Shown: positions 19,072-27,663 of the stretch, one piece after another
How the letters are laid out: each line of letters starts with the position of its first letter
Numbering within the stretch: position 1 is the first letter of the stretch
Assembly (NCBI GenBank): GCA_034211115.1
Contig: JAXHTH010000032.1
Location: 1 to 56,434, forward strand
Reading direction: 5' to 3'
Length of the DNA stretch: 56,434 nt
DNA from: JAXHTH01 sp034211115
GTDB taxonomy: Bacteria > Planctomycetota > Phycisphaerae > Phycisphaerales > SM1A02
Made by a program: the position numbers and the translations under genes
Notes under the pieces: model-generated
What the model was told of the DNA's origin: nothing
The model's database searches: none
What the model saw: only the letters and a program-made list of their open reading frames with translations

Positions 19072-19183
19072 TTACACCCTTCTCCGCCATCGTTCGATCA
19101 GCACTTCGGCCTCCCGCAGCGCGTCGAAGATCTCACCGTCGAGCAGTTCATCCCGCAGCGTGCCGTTGAAGCTCTCCACGGAT
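19072..19183 (-). pseudogene. IS3-family OrfB transposase remnant
   Basis: The minus strand encodes SVESFNGTLRDELLDGEIFD and then ALREAEVLIERWRRR before a stop, the well-known C-terminal signature of IS3-group OrfB (ESFNGxLRDELLNGEIFxxLxEAxxxIExWRxxYN). The catalytic core upstream is absent, since a stop codon lies just before the motif in the same frame. The expected YNxxRPHSxLG block after it is lost. Only about 35 codons of the gene survive. Confidence 0.78.
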
Positions 19184-19552
19184 CACTCAGGTCTTGCTGC
19201 TGCCCGAGGTATGAGGCCGCCGCCAGCACGGCGAGCAGGCAGCCCCGCAGTGTGCACCCATGGCTCGTACTGCTCAGATCAGATCCGGACATTGGACGAT
19301 TCTACTGCGCCTCATCGATCGTCCGGAAGCGCCTGACCGGCCCCCGCGACGATAGCTGCGTGGTTCGGAGGCCGGGCGGAGGCAGCAGCCGACCGCGGAA
19401 CACCCACGCGACCCCCTGGCCTAAGTGCGCGCCCGGAATTGCGCCCTCGGGAGCGGGCAGCAGCCGGTGAAGGCGCGGATATCCCGCGGGCAATTCGTGG
19501 CTGACGCCTGAAAAAACCGCGTTTCTGAAAGCGCCAGAGGGGGTCGTAACGC

Positions 19553-19597
19553 ACTCTTGCTCAGCGGGTCGCAGGTTCGAGTCCTACACAGGGCACT
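19553..19597 (+). repeat. 45-bp direct repeat of the tRNA-Lys 3' end (candidate att site)
   Basis: This segment repeats tRNA-Lys positions 14062..14106, from the anticodon loop through the acceptor 3' strand and two bases beyond, with only three differences (AA to GC near the anticodon, T to C in the T-arm). No 5' half of a tRNA is present upstream. An intact tRNA at one end and a same-strand 3' fragment at the other is the classic footprint of a tRNA-targeted integrative element, here about 5.5 kb long. Confidence 0.8.
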
Positions 19598-19770
19598 GCG
19601 CAAAACGGCTCTGGCGCTATCGCCAGGGCCGATTCTCGTTTGTGAATGGGCGGGCTCAGGGTCGGGCCGCACCAGGGTGCGCCGTGGCCTGGGGGTACAA
19701 TGCGGGCGCCTACGACTCAGCGGCTCGGCGCGGGCTCCGCCCGTGAGCGTTCTCGCCGCGTCACACACCG

Positions 19771-20391
19771 TCAGCCATCCGGTCCATCGGCGTCGTGCGG
19801 GAGGTACTGGGGCGGGATGGGGTTGTCACCCTCACGCTCGTGATCCCACAGGATGGAAGCAATCCACCAGCGCTCGCCGTTGCCGAGTAACTGGATGCTG
19901 TAAACGCCGCGAGAGTAGGGCTCGGAGTCGGGCGCTCCCCGGCGCGCCTCGTAGGTGCTGAGCACGTGGGCGATGTTGCCGAAGGAGTCGCTGCGTCGAT
20001 GAATCTCGGTCTCGGTGTACCCGCTGCCCTCGAAATATGACTGGTTGAAGCGCGCGAACTGGGCCGGCGAGAGGCTCACGGTGGCCGCGCGGCGCCCGGC
20101 CGGGCGGGCGGTGGCGAGTCTCGCGTCCGGAAGGAAGAGGGACAGGAAGCGATCCCAGTCGCGCGCTTCGTCCGGCGGTCCCGAGATCGCGTTGTAGTAG
20201 GCCTCGAGGATGGCATCGATGGACCGCACGTCCGCCGGATCCGCGACCGGCGGCACGCCGGGCTCCCGGTTGCGCATCGACGGCACCGTCGGATGGTTCG
20301 GCGGCAACTGCCGCGCCGGCTCGTCCGAAGCCGCGCCGAACGGAGACACGAGCGTCGCGGCGCAGATGATCATGACAATCGACTTCTTCAT
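19771..20391 (-). CDS. exported NTF2-like (SnoaL/DUF4440-type) protein
   Basis: The 206-residue protein has a signal peptide (MKKSIVMIICAATLVSPFGAASDE) and a proline-rich linker, then an NTF2-like cone fold: SIDAILEAYYNAISGPPDEARDWDRFLSLFLPDARLA, AQFARFNQSYFEGSGYTETEIHRR, and the closing GVYSIQLLGNGERWWIASILWDHE. Such domains bind small ligands or act as minor enzymes; no catalytic residues can be assigned. ATG 20391 follows aaggaaggaccgcg. It is the last gene of the minus-strand ccm operon, 49 bases after ccmD, so it may be co-transcribed, but a role in cytochrome maturation is only suggested by position. Confidence 0.7.
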   Translation of the reverse strand: MKKSIVMIICAATLVSPFGAASDEPARQLPPNHPTVPSMRNREPGVPPVADPADVRSIDAILEAYYNAISGPPDEARDWDRFLSLFLPDARLATARPAGRRAATVSLSPAQFARFNQSYFEGSGYTETEIHRRSDSFGNIAHVLSTYEARRGAPDSEPYSRGVYSIQLLGNGERWWIASILWDHEREGDNPIPPQYLPHDADGPDG

Positions 20392-20440
20392 CGCGGTCCT
20401 TCCTTCAAATGTCGAAACTCGAGCGCGGCGCCGTGCCGCT

Positions 20441-20578
20441 TCAGCCGGTCGGGCCCTGGTCCTCTCGGGGTTCGCGTTTGTCCAGCGAACGGCCGGCGAG
20501 CCAGAGCAGGATCGCATAGCCCAGGAGCAGCCCGAGCCCGACGATGTATCCCAGCACGAGGTAGCCTTCGCCGGTCAT
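20441..20578 (-). CDS. ccmD: CcmD-like haem exporter small membrane subunit
   Basis: This 45-residue protein has one membrane span (YLVLGYIVGLGLLLGYAILLWL) followed by a short basic and acidic tail (GRSLDKREPRED), the size and shape of CcmD. In System I, CcmD joins the CcmABC complex and helps release haem-loaded CcmE. Its ATG (20578) overlaps the ccmC stop as ATGA, which fits the usual C-D order. Sequence conservation in CcmD is low, so the call depends on size, topology and position. Confidence 0.72.
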   Translation of the reverse strand: MTGEGYLVLGYIVGLGLLLGYAILLWLAGRSLDKREPREDQGPTG

Positions 20579-21282
20579 GGCGTGCTTTCTCCGAGAGGAA
20601 TCGCCTGAACGCCGGATACCTCGGGCACCGCCCGGCCCGCGCCCAGCTCCCTCAGGCGCCGATTCAGCCTGAAGCGTGCGAAGAGGAAACCGACCATGAC
20701 GAGCGTGACCGGAATGAACCAGGCCGCGAGCGTCAACTTCATCTCCGGCTCCAGCGCGATCGATGACGGATGAATGTCGGGCATCATCTTCACCGAGAGG
20801 TAGACGAGCGGAACGTCGATGAAGGCGGCGATGCCGTAGACGGCGCTGATCGCCGCCCGCCGTTGCGGCGATTCGACCGACGGGCGGATCATGAGGTACA
20901 CCACGTACAGCAGGAAGAGTATGAGGCTGAACGTGAGTCTGGGGCTCCACGTCCACCAGACGCCCCAGGCGCTGCGACCCCAGACCATGCCGGTGAGGAG
21001 GACGATGGCGCAGAACAGAACCGTCACCTTCCCCGCGGCGGCGGCGAGATCGTCCCACCACATGCGGCGCTGCCACAGGTAGCCGATGCTCGCGACGAAC
21101 ACCACGAACGCGGCGGCGAAGGTGTTGATCGCCACCGGCAGGTGCAGATAGAAGATCTTCTGCACCGGCCCCATCGTCTTCTCGACCGGCGTGTAGAACA
21201 GCAGCATGAGCAGGCACGCCGCGAGCAGTGCGGCCGTAAGCACCCAGTAGAGGCTACCCAGGATCGTTCGTGCAGCGGACAT
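20575..21282 (-). CDS. ccmC: haem exporter protein CcmC
   Basis: The 235-residue protein has six membrane spans and the tryptophan-rich haem-handling motif WGVWWTWSPR (residues 106-115), flanked by FYLHLPVA (His47) and a second periplasmic His in MPDIHPSS. CcmC binds haem with these histidines and loads it onto CcmE. ATG 21282 is used; an upstream in-frame start would add 13 charged residues and overlap ccmB. Haem attachment to the cytochromes encoded nearby should depend on it. Confidence 0.93.
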   Translation of the reverse strand: MSAARTILGSLYWVLTAALLAACLLMLLFYTPVEKTMGPVQKIFYLHLPVAINTFAAAFVVFVASIGYLWQRRMWWDDLAAAAGKVTVLFCAIVLLTGMVWGRSAWGVWWTWSPRLTFSLILFLLYVVYLMIRPSVESPQRRAAISAVYGIAAFIDVPLVYLSVKMMPDIHPSSIALEPEMKLTLAAWFIPVTLVMVGFLFARFRLNRRLRELGAGRAVPEVSGVQAIPLGESTP

Positions 21283-21292
21283 GGATCGTCCC

Positions 21293-21970
21293 CTACGGCT
21301 CGAGGACCAGTTCGAACACAACCCAGCTCACGACGAGGAAGAGCACGTCGAAGGCGACAAGTGTCGCCAGGCCCGTGCTTCCCAGCGGCTCGCCCTGCTC
21401 GAAGAGCCTGCGCATCATCTGCGTCGAGACGATCACCACCGGCAGACTCAGCGGGAAGACGAGTAGTGCGAGCAGTCCGCCCTCCAGACGGGTCGAACTC
21501 ACCGCGGCGGCGAAGAGCGTCCCCACCGCGGCGAATCCGACCATCCCCAGCGCCATGATCGTTGCAAAGCCAAGGGGATGCGCGGAGAGATCGAACCGAA
21601 ACAGCAGGATCGCGACGGGCGTCACCACCGCCGCCAGTGAGAACATGAGCAGCACGTTCGTCAGCAGCTTCGCGGCGAAGATCGCGCCGCGATCGACCGG
21701 CGCCAGCAGAAGGCCGGCCAGGGCGTCGTCGTGCCGCTCCACGGCCATCGTCTTCTCGAAGCAGAGCACCCCGCCGAACAGGTAGGCCACCCACAGGATG
21801 GCCGTCGCGGCGAAGCCGCTCACGGGTCGCCCCGCCCCCAGTCCCATCCCGAGAACGACGACGATGAGGATGCCGAGCACGATGACGAGGCTGATCGTCT
21901 GGCGCCCGCGGGCCTCGATGCGCAGGTCCTTGGCTGCGATCAGGATGACCTGTCTCATCGCGCCCGTCAT
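21293..21970 (-). CDS. ccmB: haem exporter protein CcmB
   Basis: The 225-residue protein has about six spans and matches CcmB, the membrane subunit that pairs with the ATPase CcmA. Recognisable parts are IAAKDLRIEARGRQTISLVIVLGILIVVVL at the N-terminus and the conserved LLAPVDRGAIFAAKLLTN, LLALLVFPLSLPVVI further on. Its ATG (21970) overlaps the ccmA stop as ATGA, and ccmC begins 10 bases after its stop. Confidence 0.92.
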   Translation of the reverse strand: MTGAMRQVILIAAKDLRIEARGRQTISLVIVLGILIVVVLGMGLGAGRPVSGFAATAILWVAYLFGGVLCFEKTMAVERHDDALAGLLLAPVDRGAIFAAKLLTNVLLMFSLAAVVTPVAILLFRFDLSAHPLGFATIMALGMVGFAAVGTLFAAAVSSTRLEGGLLALLVFPLSLPVVIVSTQMMRRLFEQGEPLGSTGLATLVAFDVLFLVVSWVVFELVLEP

Positions 21971-22710
21971 GATGCGGCCACCTCTGCAAGAATGGTGTCC
22001 GGCTCGAGGCCGTTCGTCAGCCGGTCGACCACGAGCCGCCCGGCGCGCAGCACGAGCACCTGCCCGGCCAGCGCGAGGCTCTGGGCGATGTCGTGATTGG
22101 CGAGGATGATCGTCTTGCCCTCATCGTGCAGACGTTCGAGGAACGCCTCGAGCATCGCGCGGGAAGGGGCATCCAGCCCCGCGAAGGGCTCGTCCGCCAG
22201 GAGCAGGTCCGGATCGTGCATGAGCGCCCGGGCGATCGAAACCCGCTGCACCATCCCCCGGCTGAACGTCTTCACCGGATCGTCGGCGCGGGACGCGAGC
22301 CCGACGTACTCGAGCAGCTCGCGCGCGCGGGCGCCCGGATCGGCCACGCGATAGAGCCGGCCGAAGAACACGAGATTCTCCAGGGCCGTCAGATCGCGAT
22401 AGAGCATCGCACCATGCCCGATCATGCCCAGCTTCGAGCGGAGGCCGACCGTGTCGCGCGACTGCGAACGCCCGAAGAAGAACACCTCCCCCGCCGTGGG
22501 CAGGATCAGCGTCGCCAGCACCTTCAGCAACGTGCTCTTGCCCGCGCCGTTGGCGCCGAGCAGCGCGACGTACCGGCCGTCCGGCACCTCGAAACTGATC
22601 TCGTGCAGGATCGGCCGATCGTCGATCACCTTGCTCAGGGACTGGACCCGCACCGCCGGGGCACGCTCCGTGAACGTTGCATCGACGGGCTGGATGGCGG
22701 TTCGGGTCAC
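21967..22710 (-). CDS. ccmA: haem exporter ATP-binding protein CcmA
   Basis: The 247-residue ABC ATPase powers release of holo-CcmE from CcmABCD. Walker A is GANGAGKST (residues 52-60); the signature is the CcmA-like FSRGMVQRVSIARAL, followed by Walker B PDLLLADEPFAGLD and the His-loop IILANHD. The start is GTG 22710, preceded by AAGGA. A start with GTG may hold the level of the ATPase down relative to its neighbours. It follows a gene of unknown function (22731..23861) by 20 bases. Confidence 0.93.
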   Translation of the reverse strand: MTRTAIQPVDATFTERAPAVRVQSLSKVIDDRPILHEISFEVPDGRYVALLGANGAGKSTLLKVLATLILPTAGEVFFFGRSQSRDTVGLRSKLGMIGHGAMLYRDLTALENLVFFGRLYRVADPGARARELLEYVGLASRADDPVKTFSRGMVQRVSIARALMHDPDLLLADEPFAGLDAPSRAMLEAFLERLHDEGKTIILANHDIAQSLALAGQVLVLRAGRLVVDRLTNGLEPDTILAEVAAS

Positions 22711-22730
22711 GGACGCGGTCCTTGCGATAA

Positions 22731-23861
22731 TCAGTCGGCGGCGGGCCGGGGCGACGAACGGAAGAAGATGATCACGGCGGCCAGCAGCAGGAGGACACCC
22801 CCGCCGATGGCGGCGATCAGCTTCGCCGCGCCGCCCGAAGACGGGGAGGGCGCATTCGCCGCCACCGCGGCCTCTTCCTCGACGGGCACCGGCCCGCTCC
22901 CGAGCCCGCCCACGGACAGGCTGGCCCGCTCGCCGGACGGGAGATCGGTGGCGACGTAGAACCGCACGGTCTTCTCACCCATCGCCTGCGTCCCGCCATC
23001 CCGCAGCGATCGGACCGCCTCCGTGGTCATCTCCTCGGGCACGATGACCATCGTCCGCTGAACATCCGCAGGCGCCAGGATGTCAATGGTCGCCAGGCCC
23101 TGTGGGGCCGGCACGACATAGCTCAGCCGCATTTCGGATCGTCCCGGCACGAGCGGCCGGCGGATCATCAGTGCTCCGCCCTCGATTCCCGCATCGCTGC
23201 CGTCGAGGGAGAAACCCCCGCCGAGTTGGACATCGTACGCACCTTCCGGCAGAGCAAGCTCCATGACGACCCGCGCGCCGTCCTCGGTGGGCTCGCCGAC
23301 CCAGCTCCGGTCGCCGGCGTGCTGAAGCACCAGCAGCTCGGTCACGCGCACGGCCTGCTCCTCCGGCGAGAGCATGAGGTGCCGCATGGCGACATTCCAG
23401 TCGGGCTCTTCCTCCGTCACCTCGTAACAGTGAACCTGAATCTTCTGCTCCGCGTTGTTCGCATCCATGATCGAACCGACCTGTCGGTAGGTGACGCCGG
23501 CGTAGTCAATCTCCACCACGGGCTGAACGCTCATGTTCACGGCCAGATCCTCGAACATGACCACGCCGTGTTCGTCGAGGGCGGCGCTGAGGGTGTCCAG
23601 CAGCATGCCGCGGTGGATGAGCTGCACCGTCACGGGTGCTTCGCCGATCGCAGGGCCGCCGGGAGTGCCCTGAATCGCCTGCACCGCAAGACGACCGGCG
23701 GCGGCCGGCGCCTCGGTCGGCTCCGTCGGCATGCCCGGCACCTCCGGATGACCCGGGGGAAGCTCGACGCCGCCCGGCGGAGGGGGCATCTGCGCCCACG
23801 CCGCCGCACCGGAGGCAAGGCAGACAGACAGGAGGATCAGTGAGAATCGCCGAGGTGTCAT
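22731..23861 (-). CDS. unknown exported, C-terminally anchored protein within the ccm operon
   Basis: I do not recognise a characterised family. The 376-residue protein has a signal peptide (SLILLSVCLASGAAAWA), a Pro/Glu-rich linker, and a beta-rich part resembling a carboxypeptidase-regulatory or transthyretin-like domain (RLAVQAIQGTPGGPAIGEAPVTVQLIHRG ... VVEIDYAGVTYRQVG). A second beta-rich part follows (VMELALPEGAYDVQLGGGFSLDG ... GRSEMRLSYVVPAPQG), then a C-terminal span (LIAAIGGGVLLLLAAVIIFF) with a short basic tail. It has one Cys in the mature part (VHCYE) and no CXXC. Its ATG overlaps the ccmF stop, so it belongs to the operon. It occupies the place where CcmG/CcmH would be expected. 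Confidence 0.75.
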   Translation of the reverse strand: MTPRRFSLILLSVCLASGAAAWAQMPPPPGGVELPPGHPEVPGMPTEPTEAPAAAGRLAVQAIQGTPGGPAIGEAPVTVQLIHRGMLLDTLSAALDEHGVVMFEDLAVNMSVQPVVEIDYAGVTYRQVGSIMDANNAEQKIQVHCYEVTEEEPDWNVAMRHLMLSPEEQAVRVTELLVLQHAGDRSWVGEPTEDGARVVMELALPEGAYDVQLGGGFSLDGSDAGIEGGALMIRRPLVPGRSEMRLSYVVPAPQGLATIDILAPADVQRTMVIVPEEMTTEAVRSLRDGGTQAMGEKTVRFYVATDLPSGERASLSVGGLGSGPVPVEEEAAVAANAPSPSSGGAAKLIAAIGGGVLLLLAAVIIFFRSSPRPAAD

Positions 23862-25903
23862 GTTGCGGTCTCCGGGTTGACTGACACGCTGGAGCCGGAC
23901 GGGGCCGTCCCCCGCGGCCCGCCCGTGGCCGGTTGCACCGCCACCGAGGGCACGGCCCGGGGCAGCAGGCGCGGGAGGAGCGAGAACACTCCCCCGGCGC
24001 ACAGCACGATCCCGCCCAGCCAGATCCACAGCACCATGGGATTGAGGAGCACCTGGATCGCCGTCGTCTCGCCCCGGTTCTCCCAGCCGGCCAGGATCAC
24101 GTAGATGTCTTCGCGCAGCGTGGAGCGGAGATCCACTTCACTGTTGAACTCACGCTGCCACTTGTCGTACAGCCGCTTCTCCGGCCGAAGGGTGGTGATC
24201 TCCCCGTCCGGCCCGGTGAGGATGAGCGTGGCCCGCGCCGCGTCATAGTTGACCTCGCGGACGAATTGAAGATCGCGGAACACCAGCGTGCGGCCGTCGA
24301 ACTCCGCCGAATCGCCCGGATGAAGCTGGAAGGTGTGCTTCGAGGCAAACAGGCTCGAGCCGGCGACGCCGAGCACGATCATCATGACGCCCAGATGCGC
24401 AAACTGCCCGCCGTAGCGGCGATGGTCGCGGTCGATGAGCCGCTGCGCCGCGATGATGATGGACTCCCCCGTGCTGCGCCGGCGGGCCGAGACCGACCGC
24501 AGGAAGCTCACGATGACCGCGAATGTCCCAAGCGCCGCAATGCCGGCACAGAGCAGCGCCCACACACTGCGCACACCGCTGATCCAGACGACGATTACGA
24601 CCAGCAGCGCCGCCGCGGCGGGAATCACCATGCTCCGGGCGATCTTCGACGCGGCGGATCGACCGAACGCGAGGACCGGCCCCATCGCCATCAGCGCCGC
24701 GAGCACGACCCCCATCGGCGCGACCATCCGGTTGTAGAATGCCGGCTTGACCGTGATCGACTCGCCGAACGGCGCGCTGAGCAGCGGGAAGATCGTCCCG
24801 ACGAGGGTGGCCAGCATCATGGTGAGCAGCAGGATATTGCCCAGCAGGAACGCGCCCTCCCGGCTGATAAGGCCTTCAAGTCTGTGCTCGGGCCGCAGCG
24901 ACTTGAGACGCGCCACGATCAGCGCCGTGCTGCCGACGGTGCACGCGCCGAGGAAGACGAGGAAGAAGCGGCCGATGAGCGACTTGGGGAACGCGTGAAC
25001 GGACTGGATCACGCCGCTGCGCGTGAGATACGTGCCGAAGATGCAGAGGATGAACGTCAGCGCGATGAGGCTCGCGTTCCAGATCTTGAACATCCCCCGG
25101 TGCTGCTGGACCATGATCGAGTGAATCACCGCCGTCGCCGTCAGCCACGGCAACAGCGACGCGTTCTCGACCGGATCCCAGGCCCAGTAACCTCCCCAGC
25201 CCAGCTCGATGTAGGCCCACCAGGCGCCGAGCACGATCCCCGCCGTCAGGAAGATCCAGGAGACCAGCAGCCACGGCCGGACAAGCGCCAGCCAGTGGTT
25301 GTCGCTCCGCCCCGCCGCGAGGATGCCGAGCATGACCGCAAACGGCACGGTGAAACCCGCGTAACCGAGGAACAGCAGCGGGGGATGGATGATCATCCCC
25401 GGATCCTGGAGCATCGGGTTGAGCCCGTGCCCGTCGGCGGGCACGGGGCCGGCCACCGGCGCGAACGGGTTGGCCGTGAACAGAAGAAGAACGGCAAAGA
25501 ACCCGACGACGAGGGCCATGACGCCGACGGCGACCGCCCCCTCGGTCCCGCCCACCCGGCGCAGACCAGTCACCGCGATGACGCACAGCACCGCCAGGAG
25601 CCAGGCCCAGAGGAGCAGGCTGCCGGACTGGCCGGCCCAGAACGCGGCGAGCTTGTACCCCCACGGCAGCGCCTGCTCCGTGTAGCTCGTGACGTACTCC
25701 AGTCTGAAGTCGCTTTTCAGCAGCGCCGTGAGCAGCGCGGCTGAAGCCACGCTCAGCAGCAGCGCGAGGAGTCCGACCCCCCACCGCGCCGCGCGCAGGT
25801 GCGCCGCCGACCGGAAGCGCACGCTCGCCGCCGCGGCAAGGATCGCGCCCGCGGCGACCAGCACGGTCGCGCTCAGGCTGAAGTTGCCGATCATCGAAGT
25901 CAT
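23858..25903 (-). CDS. ccmF: cytochrome c haem lyase CcmF
   Basis: The 681-residue polytopic protein attaches haem to apocytochromes. It shows the CcmF landmarks: FWAGQSGSLLLWAW (residues 88-101), the periplasmic His in IIHPPLLFLGY (near 173), the haem-binding tryptophan motif WGGYWAWDP (236-244), and later TYLTRSGVIQSVHAF and a large periplasmic domain near the C-terminus. Its ATG overlaps the ccmE stop (ATGA, 25900-25903). In this operon it would take haem directly from a CcmE of the Cys type, without CcmH. Confidence 0.93.
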   Translation of the reverse strand: MTSMIGNFSLSATVLVAAGAILAAAASVRFRSAAHLRAARWGVGLLALLLSVASAALLTALLKSDFRLEYVTSYTEQALPWGYKLAAFWAGQSGSLLLWAWLLAVLCVIAVTGLRRVGGTEGAVAVGVMALVVGFFAVLLLFTANPFAPVAGPVPADGHGLNPMLQDPGMIIHPPLLFLGYAGFTVPFAVMLGILAAGRSDNHWLALVRPWLLVSWIFLTAGIVLGAWWAYIELGWGGYWAWDPVENASLLPWLTATAVIHSIMVQQHRGMFKIWNASLIALTFILCIFGTYLTRSGVIQSVHAFPKSLIGRFFLVFLGACTVGSTALIVARLKSLRPEHRLEGLISREGAFLLGNILLLTMMLATLVGTIFPLLSAPFGESITVKPAFYNRMVAPMGVVLAALMAMGPVLAFGRSAASKIARSMVIPAAAALLVVIVVWISGVRSVWALLCAGIAALGTFAVIVSFLRSVSARRRSTGESIIIAAQRLIDRDHRRYGGQFAHLGVMMIVLGVAGSSLFASKHTFQLHPGDSAEFDGRTLVFRDLQFVREVNYDAARATLILTGPDGEITTLRPEKRLYDKWQREFNSEVDLRSTLREDIYVILAGWENRGETTAIQVLLNPMVLWIWLGGIVLCAGGVFSLLPRLLPRAVPSVAVQPATGGPRGTAPSGSSVSVNPETAT

Positions 25904-26334
25904 TCAGCCGTTCCGAGGTCCGGATGGTCCGGAGGAGGTCCCTGCCCCGTCTCAGATTCGTACTTGCTGGCGCATTTGGTCATGAGCGTGTCGGCCTGGA
26001 AGACACCTGAGTCGTCCAGGCGACCCTCGACGACGACATCGTGTCCGGGCTTAAACAGGTCCGGGATCACGCCGTTGTATTCCACTCGAACCTGTCCCGA
26101 AGCGCCGAGGAGGTGGAATCCGGCTCGAAGCAGACCGCGTTCGGCCTCAAGATCCTCGGCCGAGACCGTCCCCTCAAGACGGACCCGCTGGTCGTGATAC
26201 CGGCCATCGGTGAGGAACTCGTCCACGTTCAGCGAGTAGACCCACCCTTCGCGGACGCCGGCCATCGCGAGAAAGCCCGCGGCCACCAAGATGGCGAGGC
26301 CGCCCACGATCAACTTGATACGCATGTGATGCAT
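25900..26334 (-). CDS. ccmE: haem chaperone CcmE, CxxxY type
   Basis: The 144-residue protein has an N-terminal membrane anchor (KLIVGGLAILVAAGFLAMAGV) and the CcmE beta-barrel: FLTDGRYHDQRVRLEGTV, VRVEYNGVIPDLFKPGHDVVVEG, SGVFQADTLMTK. The haem-binding position, normally His in HxxxY, is Cys121 in CASKY with Tyr125. This CxxxY form is known from archaea and some sulfate reducers, where it goes with loss of CcmG and CcmH. ATG 26334 follows aaggacgcc; ATG 26325 is an alternative. A sigma54-type promoter lies 40-55 bases upstream, so ccmE is probably the first gene of the operon. Confidence 0.92.
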   Translation of the reverse strand: MHHMRIKLIVGGLAILVAAGFLAMAGVREGWVYSLNVDEFLTDGRYHDQRVRLEGTVSAEDLEAERGLLRAGFHLLGASGQVRVEYNGVIPDLFKPGHDVVVEGRLDDSGVFQADTLMTKCASKYESETGQGPPPDHPDLGTAE

Positions 26335-26373
26335 GTCGGCGTCCTTGGCGTCATTCCGTCCATGCGAACTGAT

Positions 26374-26389
26374 CGCAAGACCGGTGCCA
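26374..26389 (-). promoter_or_regulatory. sigma54 (-24/-12) promoter of the ccm operon
   Basis: The minus strand reads TGGCACCGGTCTTGCG, against the consensus TGGCACG-N4-TTGCA. The invariant GG (26388-26387) and GC (26376-26375) have the required spacing. Transcription would begin near 26363, about 29 bases before the ccmE ATG. Confidence 0.75.
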
Positions 26390-26567
26390 AAAAGGTGGCG
26401 ACAGCGGCTCTTTGCCGCGGAGCCCATTCTCACGGGCGCCAGGCCGGTTTTCGGGGCCGGATGAAGGGGCTGCCGTTCGCCCGGTCAGCCCGGCCTCCCG
26501 GCTCTGAGACGCGCTCGACCGCAGCCATCCCGGCCGCGGGAGGACCGAGTCCAACCGGAGCGCGGCC

Positions 26568-27455
26568 TCAGTACTCGTGGCAGCTCAGGCAGAGCGCGCT
26601 GCCCGTATTGGGCAGGACAAGCTGACCCCGCTCCGAGGCATACAGGCTGTGGCAGGTCAGACACCCGACGCGATCGTTGTATAACCGGATTCGACCATCC
26701 AGCATTCCGGGGGGCTTGAGCGGCGAACCGCTCCGGCTCGAGGCTCTGCGCGGGTATTCGACGCCGATCGGGTGCCCGGCCGGGAAACCGAGGCTGCGCC
26801 CGTCGCCGATGACGAAGCCCGGCGTGTCATGACCGACATCAGACGCCACGGACCCGTCATGACAACTCAGGCAGCGCTCGCTGTGTGAATCGAAGAGCGA
26901 GCCCGGCGCATCGGCAGAAGACGCAGCGCCATCCTCGCCGAAGTCGCCCGGCCACCGGAGATGAGCCTGCTCGAGCATGAGGGCGTGCCGGTCGACACGC
27001 CGCGGACTCATCGCATCGTGGCACTGCTCGCACAGACTTCCGCCGGAAGCAGGCATCCGCAGGAGGTCCGTCCCATCAAGACGGGCCTGGCGGTGCAGCT
27101 CGGTCGTGCTGTTGTCGTGACAGGTGACGCAGGTGATCCGGCCGGCGACGAGCGGCAGACCGTCAGGCACGGCCATCGAGGGGATCACGTCGACCGGATG
27201 CGAGAAGCCAGCCTCCACGTCGTGGCAGCTCTCGCAGCGGTCGGTCCACCTTCCCCCCTCGGACGAACCGGTCGAAGGATCCGGGATTGGCACGCCGACA
27301 ACGGGCTCGGCGGCCAGAGCGGAGTCCGACCCCCTGACACCAGCCGAGATCAGTATGCCGGCGACTCCCCCGCACGCGAGAAGCCACCAATAGGGTCCGA
27401 TGGTCCGTGGACGATTATCGGCCCCACCGCCCCCCCTGCCTCTTCGCTGTGCCAT
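26568..27455 (-). CDS. six-haem c-type cytochrome (doubled CXXCH family)
   Basis: The 295-residue protein is exported (N-terminal span WWLLACGGVAGILISAG after a basic segment) and has six CXXCH motifs: CESCH, CVTCH, CEQCH, CLSCH, CLTCH and CLSCH. The spacing and CHD followed by G or N resemble doubled-CXXCH proteins and the smaller plus-strand cytochrome at 27785. It likely transfers electrons in the periplasm or is bound to the inner membrane by its uncleaved N-terminus. ATG 27455 follows gggagagcgggg. It diverges from the plus-strand operon, and ccmE starts 233 bases after its stop. Confidence 0.85.
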   Translation of the reverse strand: MAQRRGRGGGGADNRPRTIGPYWWLLACGGVAGILISAGVRGSDSALAAEPVVGVPIPDPSTGSSEGGRWTDRCESCHDVEAGFSHPVDVIPSMAVPDGLPLVAGRITCVTCHDNSTTELHRQARLDGTDLLRMPASGGSLCEQCHDAMSPRRVDRHALMLEQAHLRWPGDFGEDGAASSADAPGSLFDSHSERCLSCHDGSVASDVGHDTPGFVIGDGRSLGFPAGHPIGVEYPRRASSRSGSPLKPPGMLDGRIRLYNDRVGCLTCHSLYASERGQLVLPNTGSALCLSCHEY

Positions 27456-27663
27456 CCCCGCTCTCCCGCTCTTCCGTCGGAGGTATCGGCAGGGAGGGAC
27501 GTGGGCTTGCGGCAATCCGGCCGACTCAGGCCGCGCGGGAAGGCCGCTCCAAGCATCGGGACGACCTGAGGATCCGGATTCCTGCCGTTGGGACTCCGGG
27601 CGTCCGGACCCCCCCTGTCTGGCCGTGAGCGGGGCTTTGGAGGGTCTGAGAACTGGTTCGACG

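Larger units (their letters stand above)
18552..19770. other. long non-coding interval with decayed mobile DNA
   Basis: This 1.2-kb stretch holds no intact gene. It contains an IS3-type transposase remnant (19072..19183, minus strand), the tRNA-Lys 3' repeat (19553..19597) and a hairpin just after it (19607-19616 with 19621-19630, one G-T pair) that lacks a T-run. Long open frames on both strands translate to Arg/Ser/Pro-rich text without motifs, except for the transposase block. Confidence 0.65.

Noticed and set aside
27541..27566. A possible sigma54 promoter on the minus strand for the six-haem cytochrome (AGGTCGTCCCGATGCT).
   Set aside because: Only the GG and GC spacing and the -12 part agree; the -24 element beyond GG does not match. 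It is too weak to list.
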